From contig JANQQI010000030.1 in the NCBI GenBank assembly GCA_028285085.1, forward strand, positions 107,422 through 171,421: a stretch of 64,000 nucleotides of DNA. The letters are read 5' to 3'. Shown here piece after piece: positions 25,988 to 34,688 of this stretch. This stretch comes from Saprospiraceae bacterium (GTDB lineage Bacteria; Bacteroidota; Bacteroidia; Chitinophagales; Saprospiraceae). The stretch's first letter is position 1. The number at the start of each line of letters is the position of its first letter. A model generated the notes under the pieces. It saw only the letters and a list, made by a program, of their open reading frames with translations, was not told where the DNA came from and did not search any database. Both the position numbers and the translations under genes were made by a program.

Positions 25988-27406
25988 CTATTGGATCGGG
26001 AAAGCATAATAGTACTCTCCGGCATAACTCTTATAAATCCCTTCGAGCATTACCTTGCCGCTAGCATCTTTCAATGCGGCTGTCACTTCATCCACACTAT
26101 TTACTCTAAGATCATTTACCTTAGTGATAATGAATCCAGGATCCATATTCGTGCGCTCAATCTTACTACCACGCGTGATACTCAAGACATAGGCACCATC
26201 GACGCCTAACTCTTCCTTTTCGCCACGTGTCAAATTACGCAATTCGAAGCCCAGCTCTCGTAGCAAGGATTCCGAGCCCACTAATTCAGTTGAATTACTC
26301 TTATTTTTCAAAACTACATCGGTGATATATTTTTTGCCACTGCGGATGTATTCAACGGTCAATTTATTTCCCGGGCGATAGCGCGCCACCTTTTCTTGCA
26401 ATTCCGGGATCGTGCTAGTTTCTGTTCCGTTGATGCTGACAATAACATCGCCACGCTTCAATCCCGCATCATAAGCACCGCTATTACGCGTAACTCGATT
26501 GATATAAACACCTTCAATGGATTGTAGGCCAAGATCTTTAGCCAACTGCGCATCCACACGATCAATACCGATACCAAGGATACCACGCTGTACCGTACCG
26601 AAATCACGTAGATCACGGATTACCTTACGGGCTAAGTTTGCGGGAATGGCGAAAGAATACCCCTCGTAGCGTCCCGAGCGGGTAATAATGGCCGTATTGA
26701 TGCCTACTAGTTCACCGTTCGTATTCACTAAAGCGCCCCCACTATTTCCAGGATTTACAGCTGCATCCGTTTGGATAAAAGATTCGATTTTGTATTCGCC
26801 TTCGAGAATGTCAATGCTCCGTCCTTTGGCGCTGACAATGCCCGCAGTAACTGTTGATTCAAGATTGAAAGGATTGCCGACCGCGAGAACCCACTCTCCT
26901 ACGCGAATACTATCCGAGTTACCGAATACCAAGAAAGGTAAATCCGTGGCATCCACCTTAACTAAAGCCAAATCGGTAGAGGGATCTGTTCCAATGAGCT
27001 TTGCTTCGTATTTGCGATTATCGTTGAGACTGACCTCAATCGTATTCCCATCTTCGATAACGTGATTATTGGTAACGATAAAACCATCCGGTGAGATAAT
27101 AACGCCCGAGCCAGAAGAGCCACCGTAGCTCCCACTCCACCAGTCTAAGTCACTGGAAGTCGTTGCTTTGATATTCACCACCGCCGGAGTAACTGCCTCG
27201 GCAGCCGTGATAAAATTGGTCGGAGAAGACGATAGAAAGTTGCGCTGAATCCCTCCAGACAATAAATCATCCGTATAGTTGGTATAACGTGCCGGTACCG
27301 TTTCTCGCACAATAACCTCTCGCGGCGACTCAAAATATTTATACACCGAAACGGACACTAGTGCACTCAGCACAGAAACCGCCGTCAATAAGACCAAATT
27401 TTTCAT
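25988..27406 (-). CDS. HtrA/DegP-type periplasmic serine protease
   Basis: The 472-residue protein has an N-terminal signal or anchor (residues 4-24) and a trypsin-like protease domain with catalytic His115 (VTNNHVIED), Asp144 (DPSTDLALVKVD) and Ser221 (NPGNSGGALVN). A first PDZ domain at about 285-370 (LGIGIDRVDAQLAKDLGL, GLKRGDVIVSINGTE) and a second one at about 385-472 follow. The domain order and length fit the Do family. It degrades or refolds misfolded envelope proteins in the periplasm. The gene is monocistronic with its own terminator. Confidence 0.95.
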   Translation of the reverse strand: MKNLVLLTAVSVLSALVSVSVYKYFESPREVIVRETVPARYTNYTDDLLSGGIQRNFLSSSPTNFITAAEAVTPAVVNIKATTSSDLDWWSGSYGGSSGSGVIISPDGFIVTNNHVIEDGNTIEVSLNDNRKYEAKLIGTDPSTDLALVKVDATDLPFLVFGNSDSIRVGEWVLAVGNPFNLESTVTAGIVSAKGRSIDILEGEYKIESFIQTDAAVNPGNSGGALVNTNGELVGINTAIITRSGRYEGYSFAIPANLARKVIRDLRDFGTVQRGILGIGIDRVDAQLAKDLGLQSIEGVYINRVTRNSGAYDAGLKRGDVIVSINGTETSTIPELQEKVARYRPGNKLTVEYIRSGKKYITDVVLKNKSNSTELVGSESLLRELGFELRNLTRGEKEELGVDGAYVLSITRGSKIERTNMDPGFIITKVNDLRVNSVDEVTAALKDASGKVMLEGIYKSYAGEYYYAFPIQ

Positions 27407-27878
27407 ACATTAAGGTGTTTTAAGATCAATCATATAAAGAAGGAAAAGTCTTATTCTCACTAATCCAATCCCTAATACTTATTTTCCACCTGCCTTTTTC
27501 GTCAAAATAATAAGACACAAAACTGTACCGAAAACGAATATAAGAAAGACGAATTAGTTAAATTAAAGAACTTAGACGAATTAATCAATCCATTTGATGT
27601 AATTTGCTGTAGAAAACATCAGTGAACGCTCAAAGTATTCTGATGTTTATTGACATTCGACGACTGCACTATTCCCAAAATCATCACATTAGAGATCAAC
27701 TGTTCAAACAACTTACGAGAGTCAAGGTTTTTTGGATTCCCGATAAAAGACCGCATGCTTACAATTTCAGGGATCAAAACAGGGCTTTCCCTTATCGCTT
27801 GGCCAGCTAAATGATCACATTCCATTACACTATCTATCTAAACGCTATTTCGAATCATAATCATATAAATTTAGATTG
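27407..27878. other. 470-base intergenic region
   Basis: This gap lies between the divergent protease gene and the small membrane protein gene, so promoters of both should lie here. It is AT-rich. One hairpin is visible, AAACATCAG (27614-27622) / CTGATGTTT (27640-27648) with a 17-base loop. Open stretches of about 60-70 codons exist on both strands but do not look protein-like. Confidence 0.4.
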
Positions 27879-28079
27879 ATGCAATCCGAAAATAATCAAC
27901 ATTCCGATGAAGAGGACTATATGGGTAATATCTGGGGTTGGAAATTCTCATTTATCTCACTTGGCATAATTGTGGCAATGGTTTTGCTAATGTGGTATCG
28001 TTCTGTTACCATTAAGCAAGCACCACCCTCAACTCCGCCCCCACAAGAGGCTGTCGGAGACTCAACCCTTTTGCAATAA
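27879..28079 (+). CDS. Small single-pass membrane protein
   Basis: The 66-residue protein has an acidic N-terminus (MQSENNQHSDEEDYMGN), one hydrophobic segment (FISLGIIVAMVLLMWY) at about residues 24-40 and a Pro-rich tail (APPSTPPPQEAVGD). The ATG at 27879 is preferred over the TTG immediately before it. It lies 33 bases upstream of the cohesin/T9SS protein gene on the same strand, perhaps in one transcript. No family is recognised. Confidence 0.55.
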   Translation: MQSENNQHSDEEDYMGNIWGWKFSFISLGIIVAMVLLMWYRSVTIKQAPPSTPPPQEAVGDSTLLQ

Positions 28080-28112
28080 TTCATATTTTAACCCTTTTAA
28101 TTTTTGAAGCAT

Positions 28113-29105
28113 ATGAAGAAGCTCTTTACCGCTCTTGCTTTATTTATGTTGATTGGTGCCTCAACAACACTCCAGGCCCAAAATCCAACGTTCAATTTCA
28201 CAGATGCGACCGCTTGTTTGGATGGTGATTTCGAAGTTGATATTACGGTCGAAAACTTTGTCAATATCACCAGCTTTCAATTTGCTAGCGACTGGGACAT
28301 GTCCGTCATTGATTTTTCGGAAGTGACCTTTATTCACCCTAGCTTTTCAACCGATATCGTCGTCAACGTCAACGAAGGTGAACAGCCTGAATTGGCAGTA
28401 TCATGGGTCGACTTTAACCCAGATATTAGCAATGCTGGTGTCTCACTAGATGACGATATGGTAATCATGACTTTGAGTTTTACCGCAATTGCCGACAATG
28501 GTGCCAGCTCTATGATGAGCTTTAACAGCACCGAAGTTTCTGCACGTATCGACAATGATGTGATGATCGTAGATGCTGATTTCATGTCGGCCACGGCGAC
28601 CATCGCTCAGCCGGAGATGTCAATGGTGGTTGTAGACAATGATATTGACAATACCGGAGTAGGTAGTATTGATATTACTGTAGATTCAGGTACTGCGCCT
28701 TATTCCTATGATTGGAGCAACGGTGCGGATACCGAAGATTTGATGAATCTAACCGCCGACATGTATACTGCTGTCGTTACCGACGCGAATGGTTGTGAAA
28801 GTACTTTTGGTCCTTTCGCTGTGGATAATATTGTAAATACGAATGAAATCAAAGGTTTAGAGCGCATCAGCATGTTCCCTAATCCGGCGAGTGATCAGGT
28901 CCGTCTGCAACTACAATTGCAAAATGCCCAGCGCATGGAAATTGCTATTTTCAATATTTTGGGTAAAAAAGTTAGCAGTCTCCAACAGGAAAGTGCTATT
29001 ATTGATGTGGATTTAGATTTGAGTCGTCTGACGGCTGGCCACTATTTCGTGCAAATTAGCACAGAGGATGGCGCCCACGTAGAAAGATTAGAAATTGTAA
29101 GATAA
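28113..29105 (+). CDS. T9SS-secreted protein with cohesin-like and SprB-repeat domains
   Basis: The 330-residue protein starts at the ATG giving MKKLFTALALFMLIGASTTL. Residues about 22-165 form a cohesin-like beta-sandwich (DGDFEVDITVENFVNITSFQ, FASDWDMSVIDFSEV). About 185-240 is an SprB-type repeat (GTAPYSYDWSNGADTEDL, YTAVVTDANGCESTFG). The last 80 residues are a type A T9SS sorting domain (ISMFPNPASDQVRLQLQLQ, IAIFNILGKKVSSLQ). It should be exported by T9SS and be surface-exposed or secreted. The cohesin-like domain suggests binding to a partner protein. Confidence 0.85.
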   Translation: MKKLFTALALFMLIGASTTLQAQNPTFNFTDATACLDGDFEVDITVENFVNITSFQFASDWDMSVIDFSEVTFIHPSFSTDIVVNVNEGEQPELAVSWVDFNPDISNAGVSLDDDMVIMTLSFTAIADNGASSMMSFNSTEVSARIDNDVMIVDADFMSATATIAQPEMSMVVVDNDIDNTGVGSIDITVDSGTAPYSYDWSNGADTEDLMNLTADMYTAVVTDANGCESTFGPFAVDNIVNTNEIKGLERISMFPNPASDQVRLQLQLQNAQRMEIAIFNILGKKVSSLQQESAIIDVDLDLSRLTAGHYFVQISTEDGAHVERLEIVR

Positions 29106-29129
29106 TAACCAACTTAAACTATCCTTTCG

Positions 29130-29166
29130 ACGGTCAGATTGCTCGCAGTCTGACCGTTGTTTTTTT
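29130..29166 (+). terminator. Rho-independent terminator between cohesin-like gene and dapF
   Basis: The stem ACGGTCAGA / TCTGACCGT is followed by TGTTTTTTTA. It should end transcription of the T9SS protein gene 16 bases before the dapF start. Confidence 0.8.
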
Positions 29167-29181
29167 AGGAAACTACTATCC

Positions 29182-29952
29182 ATGCAATTTTACAAATACC
29201 AAGGTACCGGCAACGATTTTGTCATCATCGATGACCGTAACCGCCAATTTCCGACTAAGGATGCAGATTTAATTCAGAAAATCTGTGATCGCCGTTTCGG
29301 CGTGGGTGCAGATGGGCTCATCTTACTGCAAGATCACGCGAATTATGATTTCGAGATGGTCTACTTCAATGCCGATGGCAAAACCAGCAGCATGTGTGGC
29401 AACGGTGGGCGCTGCATTGTCGCCTTTGCCGCCCACCTCGATCTGATCGATAATACTTGTCGCTTTCTGGCCATTGACGGCCCCCACGAAGCCAAGCGTA
29501 GAGATGATGGCTGGGTGGAACTGAAGATGACAGATGTAGAAGCCATCGAAGCGGGTGAAGATTACTTCTTGCTCGACACCGGCTCACCGCATTACGTCAT
29601 TTTTGTGGAAGACCTTGATGACATTAATGTGGTCGAAAACGGCCAAGCCATTCGCTATTCGCGGCGATTCCGGGAAGAAGGGGTAAACGTCAACTTCGTT
29701 GAACCCCAACCGAAGGCACTCTTAGTTGCCACTTACGAGCGCGGTGTGGAGGCAGAAACCCTTTCTTGCGGTACCGGCGTGACGGCAGCAGCTTTGGCTT
29801 ATCAATTGCGCAACGCGAGCGACCGGACAGAGGTACCGATCCAAGCTAAAGGTGGCCAGTTAAGTATTCGATTTAGCGCGCAGGACGACGGTAGCTTTCG
29901 CGACATTTGGCTGTGCGGCCCCACCCGACAAGTATTTAAAGGCGAGTGGTAA
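29182..29952 (+). CDS. dapF: Diaminopimelate epimerase
   Basis: The 256-residue protein has both catalytic cysteines, Cys72 in SSMCGNGGRCIVAF and Cys196 in AETLSCGTGVTAAAL, and the N-terminal MQFYKYQGTGNDFVIIDDRN. DapF converts LL-diaminopimelate to the meso form for lysine and peptidoglycan synthesis in the cytoplasm. The length is normal. It ends six bases from a convergent TPR gene. Confidence 0.95.
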   Translation: MQFYKYQGTGNDFVIIDDRNRQFPTKDADLIQKICDRRFGVGADGLILLQDHANYDFEMVYFNADGKTSSMCGNGGRCIVAFAAHLDLIDNTCRFLAIDGPHEAKRRDDGWVELKMTDVEAIEAGEDYFLLDTGSPHYVIFVEDLDDINVVENGQAIRYSRRFREEGVNVNFVEPQPKALLVATYERGVEAETLSCGTGVTAAALAYQLRNASDRTEVPIQAKGGQLSIRFSAQDDGSFRDIWLCGPTRQVFKGEW

Positions 29953-29958
29953 GTTTAG

Positions 29959-30291
29959 CTACAAAAAATCATCTTCGTCGCCCAAGATCAATCTGGCACC
30001 CGCCAATTCATTGAGCGCGTGTTGGTCACCTTGTTGTTTAGCAACCCCCATCCCTTCGGTGTATGTTTTAAAAGCCTCGACCGGTTTTTCTTGCCGCTCG
30101 TATAATTTTCCAAGATGATAATACAGCCCCACATATTCCGGCGAAGACTCGTATAAGCGCTGGTAGTAAGTCATTGCATTTTCATCATCTCCACCCTTTT
30201 CGTATTCCTTTGCCATAGCAAATAGTAAGAACGCATCATCGGGGCTGGATTCCAGGAATTTCAGTAATTGTTGTAAGCGGGCACTCGGCAT
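29959..30291 (-). CDS. Tetratricopeptide-repeat protein
   Basis: The 110-residue soluble protein contains two to three TPR units (AMAKEYEKGGDDENAMTYYQ, YYHLGKLYERQEKPVEAFKT). It has no signal peptide. Such proteins serve as protein-interaction scaffolds; no partner can be named. It is convergent with dapF. Confidence 0.75.
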   Translation of the reverse strand: MPSARLQQLLKFLESSPDDAFLLFAMAKEYEKGGDDENAMTYYQRLYESSPEYVGLYYHLGKLYERQEKPVEAFKTYTEGMGVAKQQGDQHALNELAGARLILGDEDDFL

Positions 30292-30426
30292 AGGTCAAGC
30301 TTGTGTAAAAATATTATTTTTTAAAAATAAAAATCTATTTAAAAAACTGATTATCAAATCATTAAACCACAAAAATACAATTTAGCGAAAATTCGCTAGA
30401 CACTCGCATCTTGTTTAGATTTTACC

Positions 30427-30434
30427 TATATTTG
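30427..30434 (+). promoter_or_regulatory. Candidate Bacteroidota -7 promoter box for etfB
   Basis: The sequence TATATTTG matches the Bacteroidota consensus TAnnTTTG and lies 62 bases upstream of the etfB start. A matching -33 TTTG box at the expected spacing is not obvious; TTG at 30411-30413 is too close. Confidence 0.35.
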
Positions 30435-30495
30435 CAGCAAATTTTGCAAATGTATTTTGCAAAGCTTTTCAATAACCAAATATAAAAAGCCGAAC

Positions 30496-31236
30496 ATGAA
30501 GTTACTAGTTTGTGTGAGTAAAACGCCAGATACGACGGCCAAAATTGCATTCACCAACGACGACACGGCATTCGACAGTACCGGTGTACAATATATCATG
30601 AACCCTTACGACGAATGGTATGCCCTGGTCCGGGCTCTGGAACTGAAAGAAGCCAACGGTGGTAGCGTGACGATCATCAATGTCGGGCCGGCAGCCAACG
30701 ATACCGTTATTCGTAAAGGTCTGGCCATTGGTGCTGACGAAGCGGTACGTATCGACGCGGAGCCTTCGAGTGCGCTTTTCGTCGCTCGCCAAATTGCCGC
30801 TTACGCCAAAGCAGAAAACTTTGATGCTATTTTCCTCGGAAAGGAAACCATTGATTACAATGGCTCTGAAGTTGGTGCGATGATTGCCGAACTTTTGGAT
30901 TTGCCTTACATCTCTTACGCCACAAGCTTAGATATTGCAGGCACAACAGCCACCGTCGCGCGTGATATCGAAGGTGGAACGGAGGTCGTTGAAGTAGAAA
31001 TGCCTCTGGTTTTATCTGCAGCCAAAGGTCTGGCCGAGCAGCGTATTCCAAACATGCGTGGTATTATGATGGCTAAGCGTAAGCCACTCAAAGTCGTCGA
31101 AGCTACTGCTACCGAAGATTTGAGCGCAGTTGTTCATTACGCATTGCCAGCAGCAAAAGCGGATGTTAAAATGATCGATCCGGAGAATATGGACGAGTTG
31201 GTCCGACTCCTGCACGAAGAAGCGAAGGTCATTTAG
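30496..31236 (+). CDS. etfB: Electron transfer flavoprotein subunit beta
   Basis: The 246-residue product starts at MKLLVCVSKTPDTTAKIAF. The family features GVQYIMNPYDEWYALVRALE, FDAIFLGKETIDYNGSEVGA and the C-terminal IPNMRGIMMAKRKPLKVVEA are present. With EtfA it forms a heterodimer that carries electrons from acyl-CoA dehydrogenases to the quinone pool. I rejected an in-frame start 39 bases upstream because MKLLVCVSKTPD is the normal N-terminus. It is followed by etfA after 63 bases. Confidence 0.95.
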   Translation: MKLLVCVSKTPDTTAKIAFTNDDTAFDSTGVQYIMNPYDEWYALVRALELKEANGGSVTIINVGPAANDTVIRKGLAIGADEAVRIDAEPSSALFVARQIAAYAKAENFDAIFLGKETIDYNGSEVGAMIAELLDLPYISYATSLDIAGTTATVARDIEGGTEVVEVEMPLVLSAAKGLAEQRIPNMRGIMMAKRKPLKVVEATATEDLSAVVHYALPAAKADVKMIDPENMDELVRLLHEEAKVI

Positions 31237-31299
31237 CAGCGTAACGTCCGTAATTGGCGGACATCATCCATTTACTAGTCTTTAAAACTCATAAATATT

Positions 31300-32262
31300 A
31301 TGGTTCTTGTTTTTGCGGAAAGCCCAAAAGGCAAATTCAAAAAAGCCGCTTTCGAAACCGTTTCCTACGGTCGTAAAGTCGCTGACATTCTCGGTACGGA
31401 TTGTGTGGCGTTGACGCTGGGAGACCTAAAAGACGATGCAGCGCAATTGGGAACTTACGGCGCATCTAAAGTTCTTCAAGTCAACGATGCGACCTTGAAT
31501 CATTTCGACAGCCAAGTCTACGCAGCGGTGATTGCACAGGCTGTTGGACAAGTTGACGCTAAGACCATCATCCTTTCGCACAGCTCTACCGGTAAATCTC
31601 TGCTTGGTCGTTTGGCCGTTAAGTTGAATGCCGGCTCTGTAAGCGGCGTAAATACGCTGCCGACAAATGATGGCGCTTTTAAAATCAAAAAGAATGTGTT
31701 CTCGGGTAAAGCTATTGCAGAATACAGCATCAGCTCCGAGGTCAAAGTTATATCACTGATGGGTAATGCTATGCCACCCGAGGCCAACGGCAGCCCAGCT
31801 GCTGTAGAAGCACTTTCAGTCGACGTACCAGTTTCCAAGATTGCGGTCAAGGATGTAAAAACCATCGAAGGCACAGTACCATTGCCCGAGGCGGAATTGG
31901 TCGTTTCTGCGGGCCGAGGTATGAAAGGCCCAGAGAATTGGGAGATCATCGAATCTCTAGCCAATGAGCTTGGCGCAACGACGGCTTGTTCACGTCCGGT
32001 AGCGGATACCGGCTGGCGCCCTCACCACGAGCACGTAGGACAAACGGGCGTGGCGATTCGTCCAAACCTGTACATCGCCGTAGGCATTAGTGGTGCGATT
32101 CAGCACCTGGCAGGTGTGAACCGTTCTAAAACCATTGTGGTCATCAATAAAGACCCGGAAGCACCGTTCTTCAAAGCCGCGGATTACGGCGTGCTCGGTG
32201 ACCTCTTCGATGTGGTTCCACGACTCACCGAAGCCATTAAAAACTATAAGGCCGCGAATTAA
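31300..32262 (+). CDS. etfA: Electron transfer flavoprotein subunit alpha
   Basis: The 320-residue product has the C-terminal FAD-binding domain with the family motif RPVADTGWRPHHEHVGQTG, then YIAVGISGAIQHLAGVNRSK and INKDPEAPFFKAADYGVLGD. It pairs with EtfB, encoded just upstream. Probably one operon, closed by the terminator that follows. Confidence 0.95.
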   Translation: MVLVFAESPKGKFKKAAFETVSYGRKVADILGTDCVALTLGDLKDDAAQLGTYGASKVLQVNDATLNHFDSQVYAAVIAQAVGQVDAKTIILSHSSTGKSLLGRLAVKLNAGSVSGVNTLPTNDGAFKIKKNVFSGKAIAEYSISSEVKVISLMGNAMPPEANGSPAAVEALSVDVPVSKIAVKDVKTIEGTVPLPEAELVVSAGRGMKGPENWEIIESLANELGATTACSRPVADTGWRPHHEHVGQTGVAIRPNLYIAVGISGAIQHLAGVNRSKTIVVINKDPEAPFFKAADYGVLGDLFDVVPRLTEAIKNYKAAN

Positions 32263-32284
32263 ACGCCTGATGCTATAAAAAAGA

Positions 32285-32317
32285 GTCCGCTCGCCCAGAA
32301 ATCGAGCGGGCTTTTTT
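32285..32317 (+). terminator. Rho-independent terminator after etfA
   Basis: The stem CCGCTCG / CGAGCGG is followed by GCTTTTTTGTTTT, 25 bases past the etfA stop. It should end the etfB-etfA transcript. Confidence 0.8.
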
Positions 32318-32505
32318 GTTTTACCCTCCTATTTTTTGTCAAGACAACTATTATTACTGTCGCGCGTTATTAGCCAATGTAAGTGGTATCGCAAAAGTTA
32401 TATTCAATATAATTTTACGGTTCTTTTGCGAGAGATCGAGCTTAGTTATTTACTAGTCAAATCGAGCCCTCAAATGGACTTAAAATTGAACGATCTCAAT
32501 CCAAA

Positions 32506-32532
32506 TTGTTTCGAGTATAATTATTACCTTTG
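32506..32532 (+). promoter_or_regulatory. Candidate promoter of the bifunctional nuclease gene
   Basis: TACCTTTG (32525-32532) is an exact match to the Bacteroidota -7 consensus TAnnTTTG. TTG (32506-32508) lies 16 bases upstream as a possible -33 element, slightly closer than usual. It would produce a leader of about 150 bases. The rest of the 429-base gap 32263-32691 contains only the etfA terminator and AT-rich sequence. Confidence 0.35.
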
Positions 32533-32691
32533 TGGGCCGAAACGGGATGCTGTGGTTTGAGAATTGCGAATTATATTGTAACTTGATTGAATACATTCCG
32601 TTTTAAAAAACATGTTTTGGATTGGGTTCTGAATGTAATCGAAAACATGCTCACGAACACAGATCGTATCGCCCGCACAATTTGTTGCTGA

Positions 32692-33318
32692 ATGAAAAAA
32701 ATCGAACTGGACATTGTCGCCCTTTCTCATAGTGTTACTCAATCGCACAATTACGCTGTGGTCTTAGGGGAACTTAAAGGCTCACGTCGTCTTCCTATCG
32801 TTATCGGCGGATTCGAAGCACAAGCTATCGCTGTGGCGATGGAACGCATGACTCCTAATCGTCCTTTGACGCACGACCTGTTTAAAAACGCGTTGGAAAC
32901 CTTCAATGTCGAACTTAAAGAAGTCATCATCAACAATCTGCTAGACGGCATCTTCTACGCTCGTTTAATTTGTCTGCACGACGGTAAAACCGTAGAAATT
33001 GATAGCCGCACGTCTGATGCCTTGGCGATGGCGGTTCGTTTTAACTGTCCGATCTATACCTACGAATTCATTTTGGATGCTGCCGGCGTTATCCTCGAAG
33101 AGCCCGAAGAGGAACCTAAGCCTTCTTCATCCGCACCGGCTTCCAGTAGTCGCCGACAAAGCAAAAAATCAGCTAGCAAGAGTGTCGAGCCAGCGCTTTC
33201 TCAATATTCAGAGGAAGATTTGGAAAAGATGTTGAGCGAGGTGCTAGCCGATGAAGATTACGAGCGCGCCGCTGAGATCCGCGATGAAATCAATCGCCGT
33301 AAAAAAGAGGGCGAATAG
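32692..33318 (+). CDS. Bifunctional nuclease family protein (BFN/DUF151) with UVR-like tail
   Basis: The 208-residue protein has an N-terminal BFN/DUF151 domain (residues 1-135, MKKIELDIVALSHSVTQSHN, LPIVIGGFEAQAIAVAMERM, DSRTSDALAMAVRFNCPIY). A Ser/Ala-rich linker (142-168) and a C-terminal UvrB/UvrC-type helical motif (SEEDLEKMLSEVLADEDYER, AAEIRDEINRRK) follow. BFN domains in some plants have nuclease activity, but the function in bacteria is not established. The start is the ATG next to MKKIELD. It ends eight bases from the convergent aldolase gene. Confidence 0.9.
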   Translation: MKKIELDIVALSHSVTQSHNYAVVLGELKGSRRLPIVIGGFEAQAIAVAMERMTPNRPLTHDLFKNALETFNVELKEVIINNLLDGIFYARLICLHDGKTVEIDSRTSDALAMAVRFNCPIYTYEFILDAAGVILEEPEEEPKPSSSAPASSSRRQSKKSASKSVEPALSQYSEEDLEKMLSEVLADEDYERAAEIRDEINRRKKEGE

Positions 33319-33326
33319 TCATCTTA

Positions 33327-34355
33327 TCATTTTCCGTAGTTTCTGATTACTTTTTCGACTTGATCAATCATGGTCTCGCTGACATCAAGATGTGTGCAAA
33401 AACGGACGGTGTTAGGGCCAAAAGGCGATGCTAGAACGTTATTTTCAGCCAAATAAGCCAAGTATTGCTCACTATCCAAGGGGGCTTTAAGATCAAAAAT
33501 CAGGATATTCGTTTTCACCGGCCGCACCGCTTCGATATATTCCAAATCTTGTAGAACTGCCCCGAGCCGTCGAGCGTGGGCATTATCGATGCGCAAGCGA
33601 TCAATGTGATGATCCAGCGCATAAATACCGGCAGCCGCCAGATAACCGGCTTGGCGCATCCCACCTCCCATGACCTTCCGCACCCGCCGCGCTTGCCGAA
33701 TAAAATCCGCCTCACCGATCAGAAGTGATCCTACCGGTGCCCCTAAACCTTTGGATAAGCAAATGGAAATACTATCGAAATGAGCACCAACTTGTTCGGT
33801 ACTCTCACCGGTTTCTACTAAAGCATTAAACAAGCGGGCACCATCGAGATGCAGCGCGAGCCCCCGCTCCTGACACAAATCACGAATAGGAGCAATTTCA
33901 TCGAGCGTATAATAGCTTCCACCACCTTTGTTGCAAGTATTTTCCAGCACCACCAGCCGTGTTCTGGGCAACCAATCGTAATCCGGCTTGATCGCCGCTG
34001 CAATTTGCGCTGCATTGATCTTTCCGTGTTGCCCTTTGATCAAATTGATCGCCACCCCGGAATTTGAGCTGTAGCCGCCCGTTTCATATTGATAAATATG
34101 CGAATACTCATCACAAATCACCTCATCAAGACGTTGAGTATGGACATTAATGGCGATTTGATTAGTCATGGTACCACTTGGGCAAAAGAGGGCGGCAGCC
34201 TTACCAAATAAAGCCGCAGCTTTTTCTTCCAAAGCATTGATGGTGGGATCGTGGCGAAAAACATCATCGCCTACCTTGGCACTAAACATCGCCTCCAACA
34301 TCGGAACTGTAGGACGGGTCACGGTATCACTAATCAAATTAATCGCTGTATTCAT
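33327..34355 (-). CDS. ltaE: Low-specificity L-threonine aldolase
   Basis: The 342-residue PLP enzyme shows INLISDTVTRPTVPMLEAMF, VGDDVFRHDPTINALEEKAA and ALHLDGARLFNAL, with the PLP Lys in ISICLSKGLGAPVGSLL. It cleaves threonine to glycine and acetaldehyde in the cytoplasm. Specificity within the beta-eliminating-lyase group cannot be proven, and gene symbol use follows E. coli. The gene is monocistronic. Confidence 0.88.
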   Translation of the reverse strand: MNTAINLISDTVTRPTVPMLEAMFSAKVGDDVFRHDPTINALEEKAAALFGKAAALFCPSGTMTNQIAINVHTQRLDEVICDEYSHIYQYETGGYSSNSGVAINLIKGQHGKINAAQIAAAIKPDYDWLPRTRLVVLENTCNKGGGSYYTLDEIAPIRDLCQERGLALHLDGARLFNALVETGESTEQVGAHFDSISICLSKGLGAPVGSLLIGEADFIRQARRVRKVMGGGMRQAGYLAAAGIYALDHHIDRLRIDNAHARRLGAVLQDLEYIEAVRPVKTNILIFDLKAPLDSEQYLAYLAENNVLASPFGPNTVRFCTHLDVSETMIDQVEKVIRNYGK

Positions 34356-34688
34356 ATCGATATTTTATCATTCCGCTTAGCTACTCCAAACTGTATAAAA
34401 ACACGAAACTTAAGGTGGAATCTCTTTTATTCAATTATGGTCAAATTTCCGGCATGAATTTACAGGTTCTTTCACGAAATTTGTGATTTGTAAGGAGCGA
34501 AAATAGCGACAAGCTACAGATCGGAATCTTTGAGACAGCTTTCACGTCAACCTGCTTTTTCAGTTTGTAGTAAAATTTAACTCCTTTTTGAGAAAACGCC
34601 CGTAAATCAAGGGCTTGGAACCACATCAGACTTTGCCAAAACGAGAATAAATTATTAAATTGTCGCACAAGCTATAACAAACAATTAA
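34356..34688. other. 330-base intergenic region between divergent genes
   Basis: The gap between ltaE and the NrtR-like gene, which are divergent, should hold both promoters. It is AT-rich. I see no convincing coding sequence; an open frame of 75 codons on the minus strand has no protein-like pattern. TTTCACGAAATTTGTGA at 34470-34486 is a weak inverted repeat that could be an operator. Confidence 0.3.

Noticed and set aside
27619..27825. Overlapping open frames of about 62-68 codons on both strands
   Set aside because: Neither shows a domain, signal, membrane segment or helical pattern; they overlap in opposite directions within an AT-rich spacer and look random.
32336..32560. 74-codon frame on the plus strand upstream of the bifunctional nuclease gene
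   Set aside because: It spans the candidate promoter at 32525-32532 and has no domain pattern.
34441..34668. 75-codon frame on the minus strand in the ltaE/NrtR gap
   Set aside because: No protein-like pattern, and it crosses what should be the promoter region of the NrtR-like gene.
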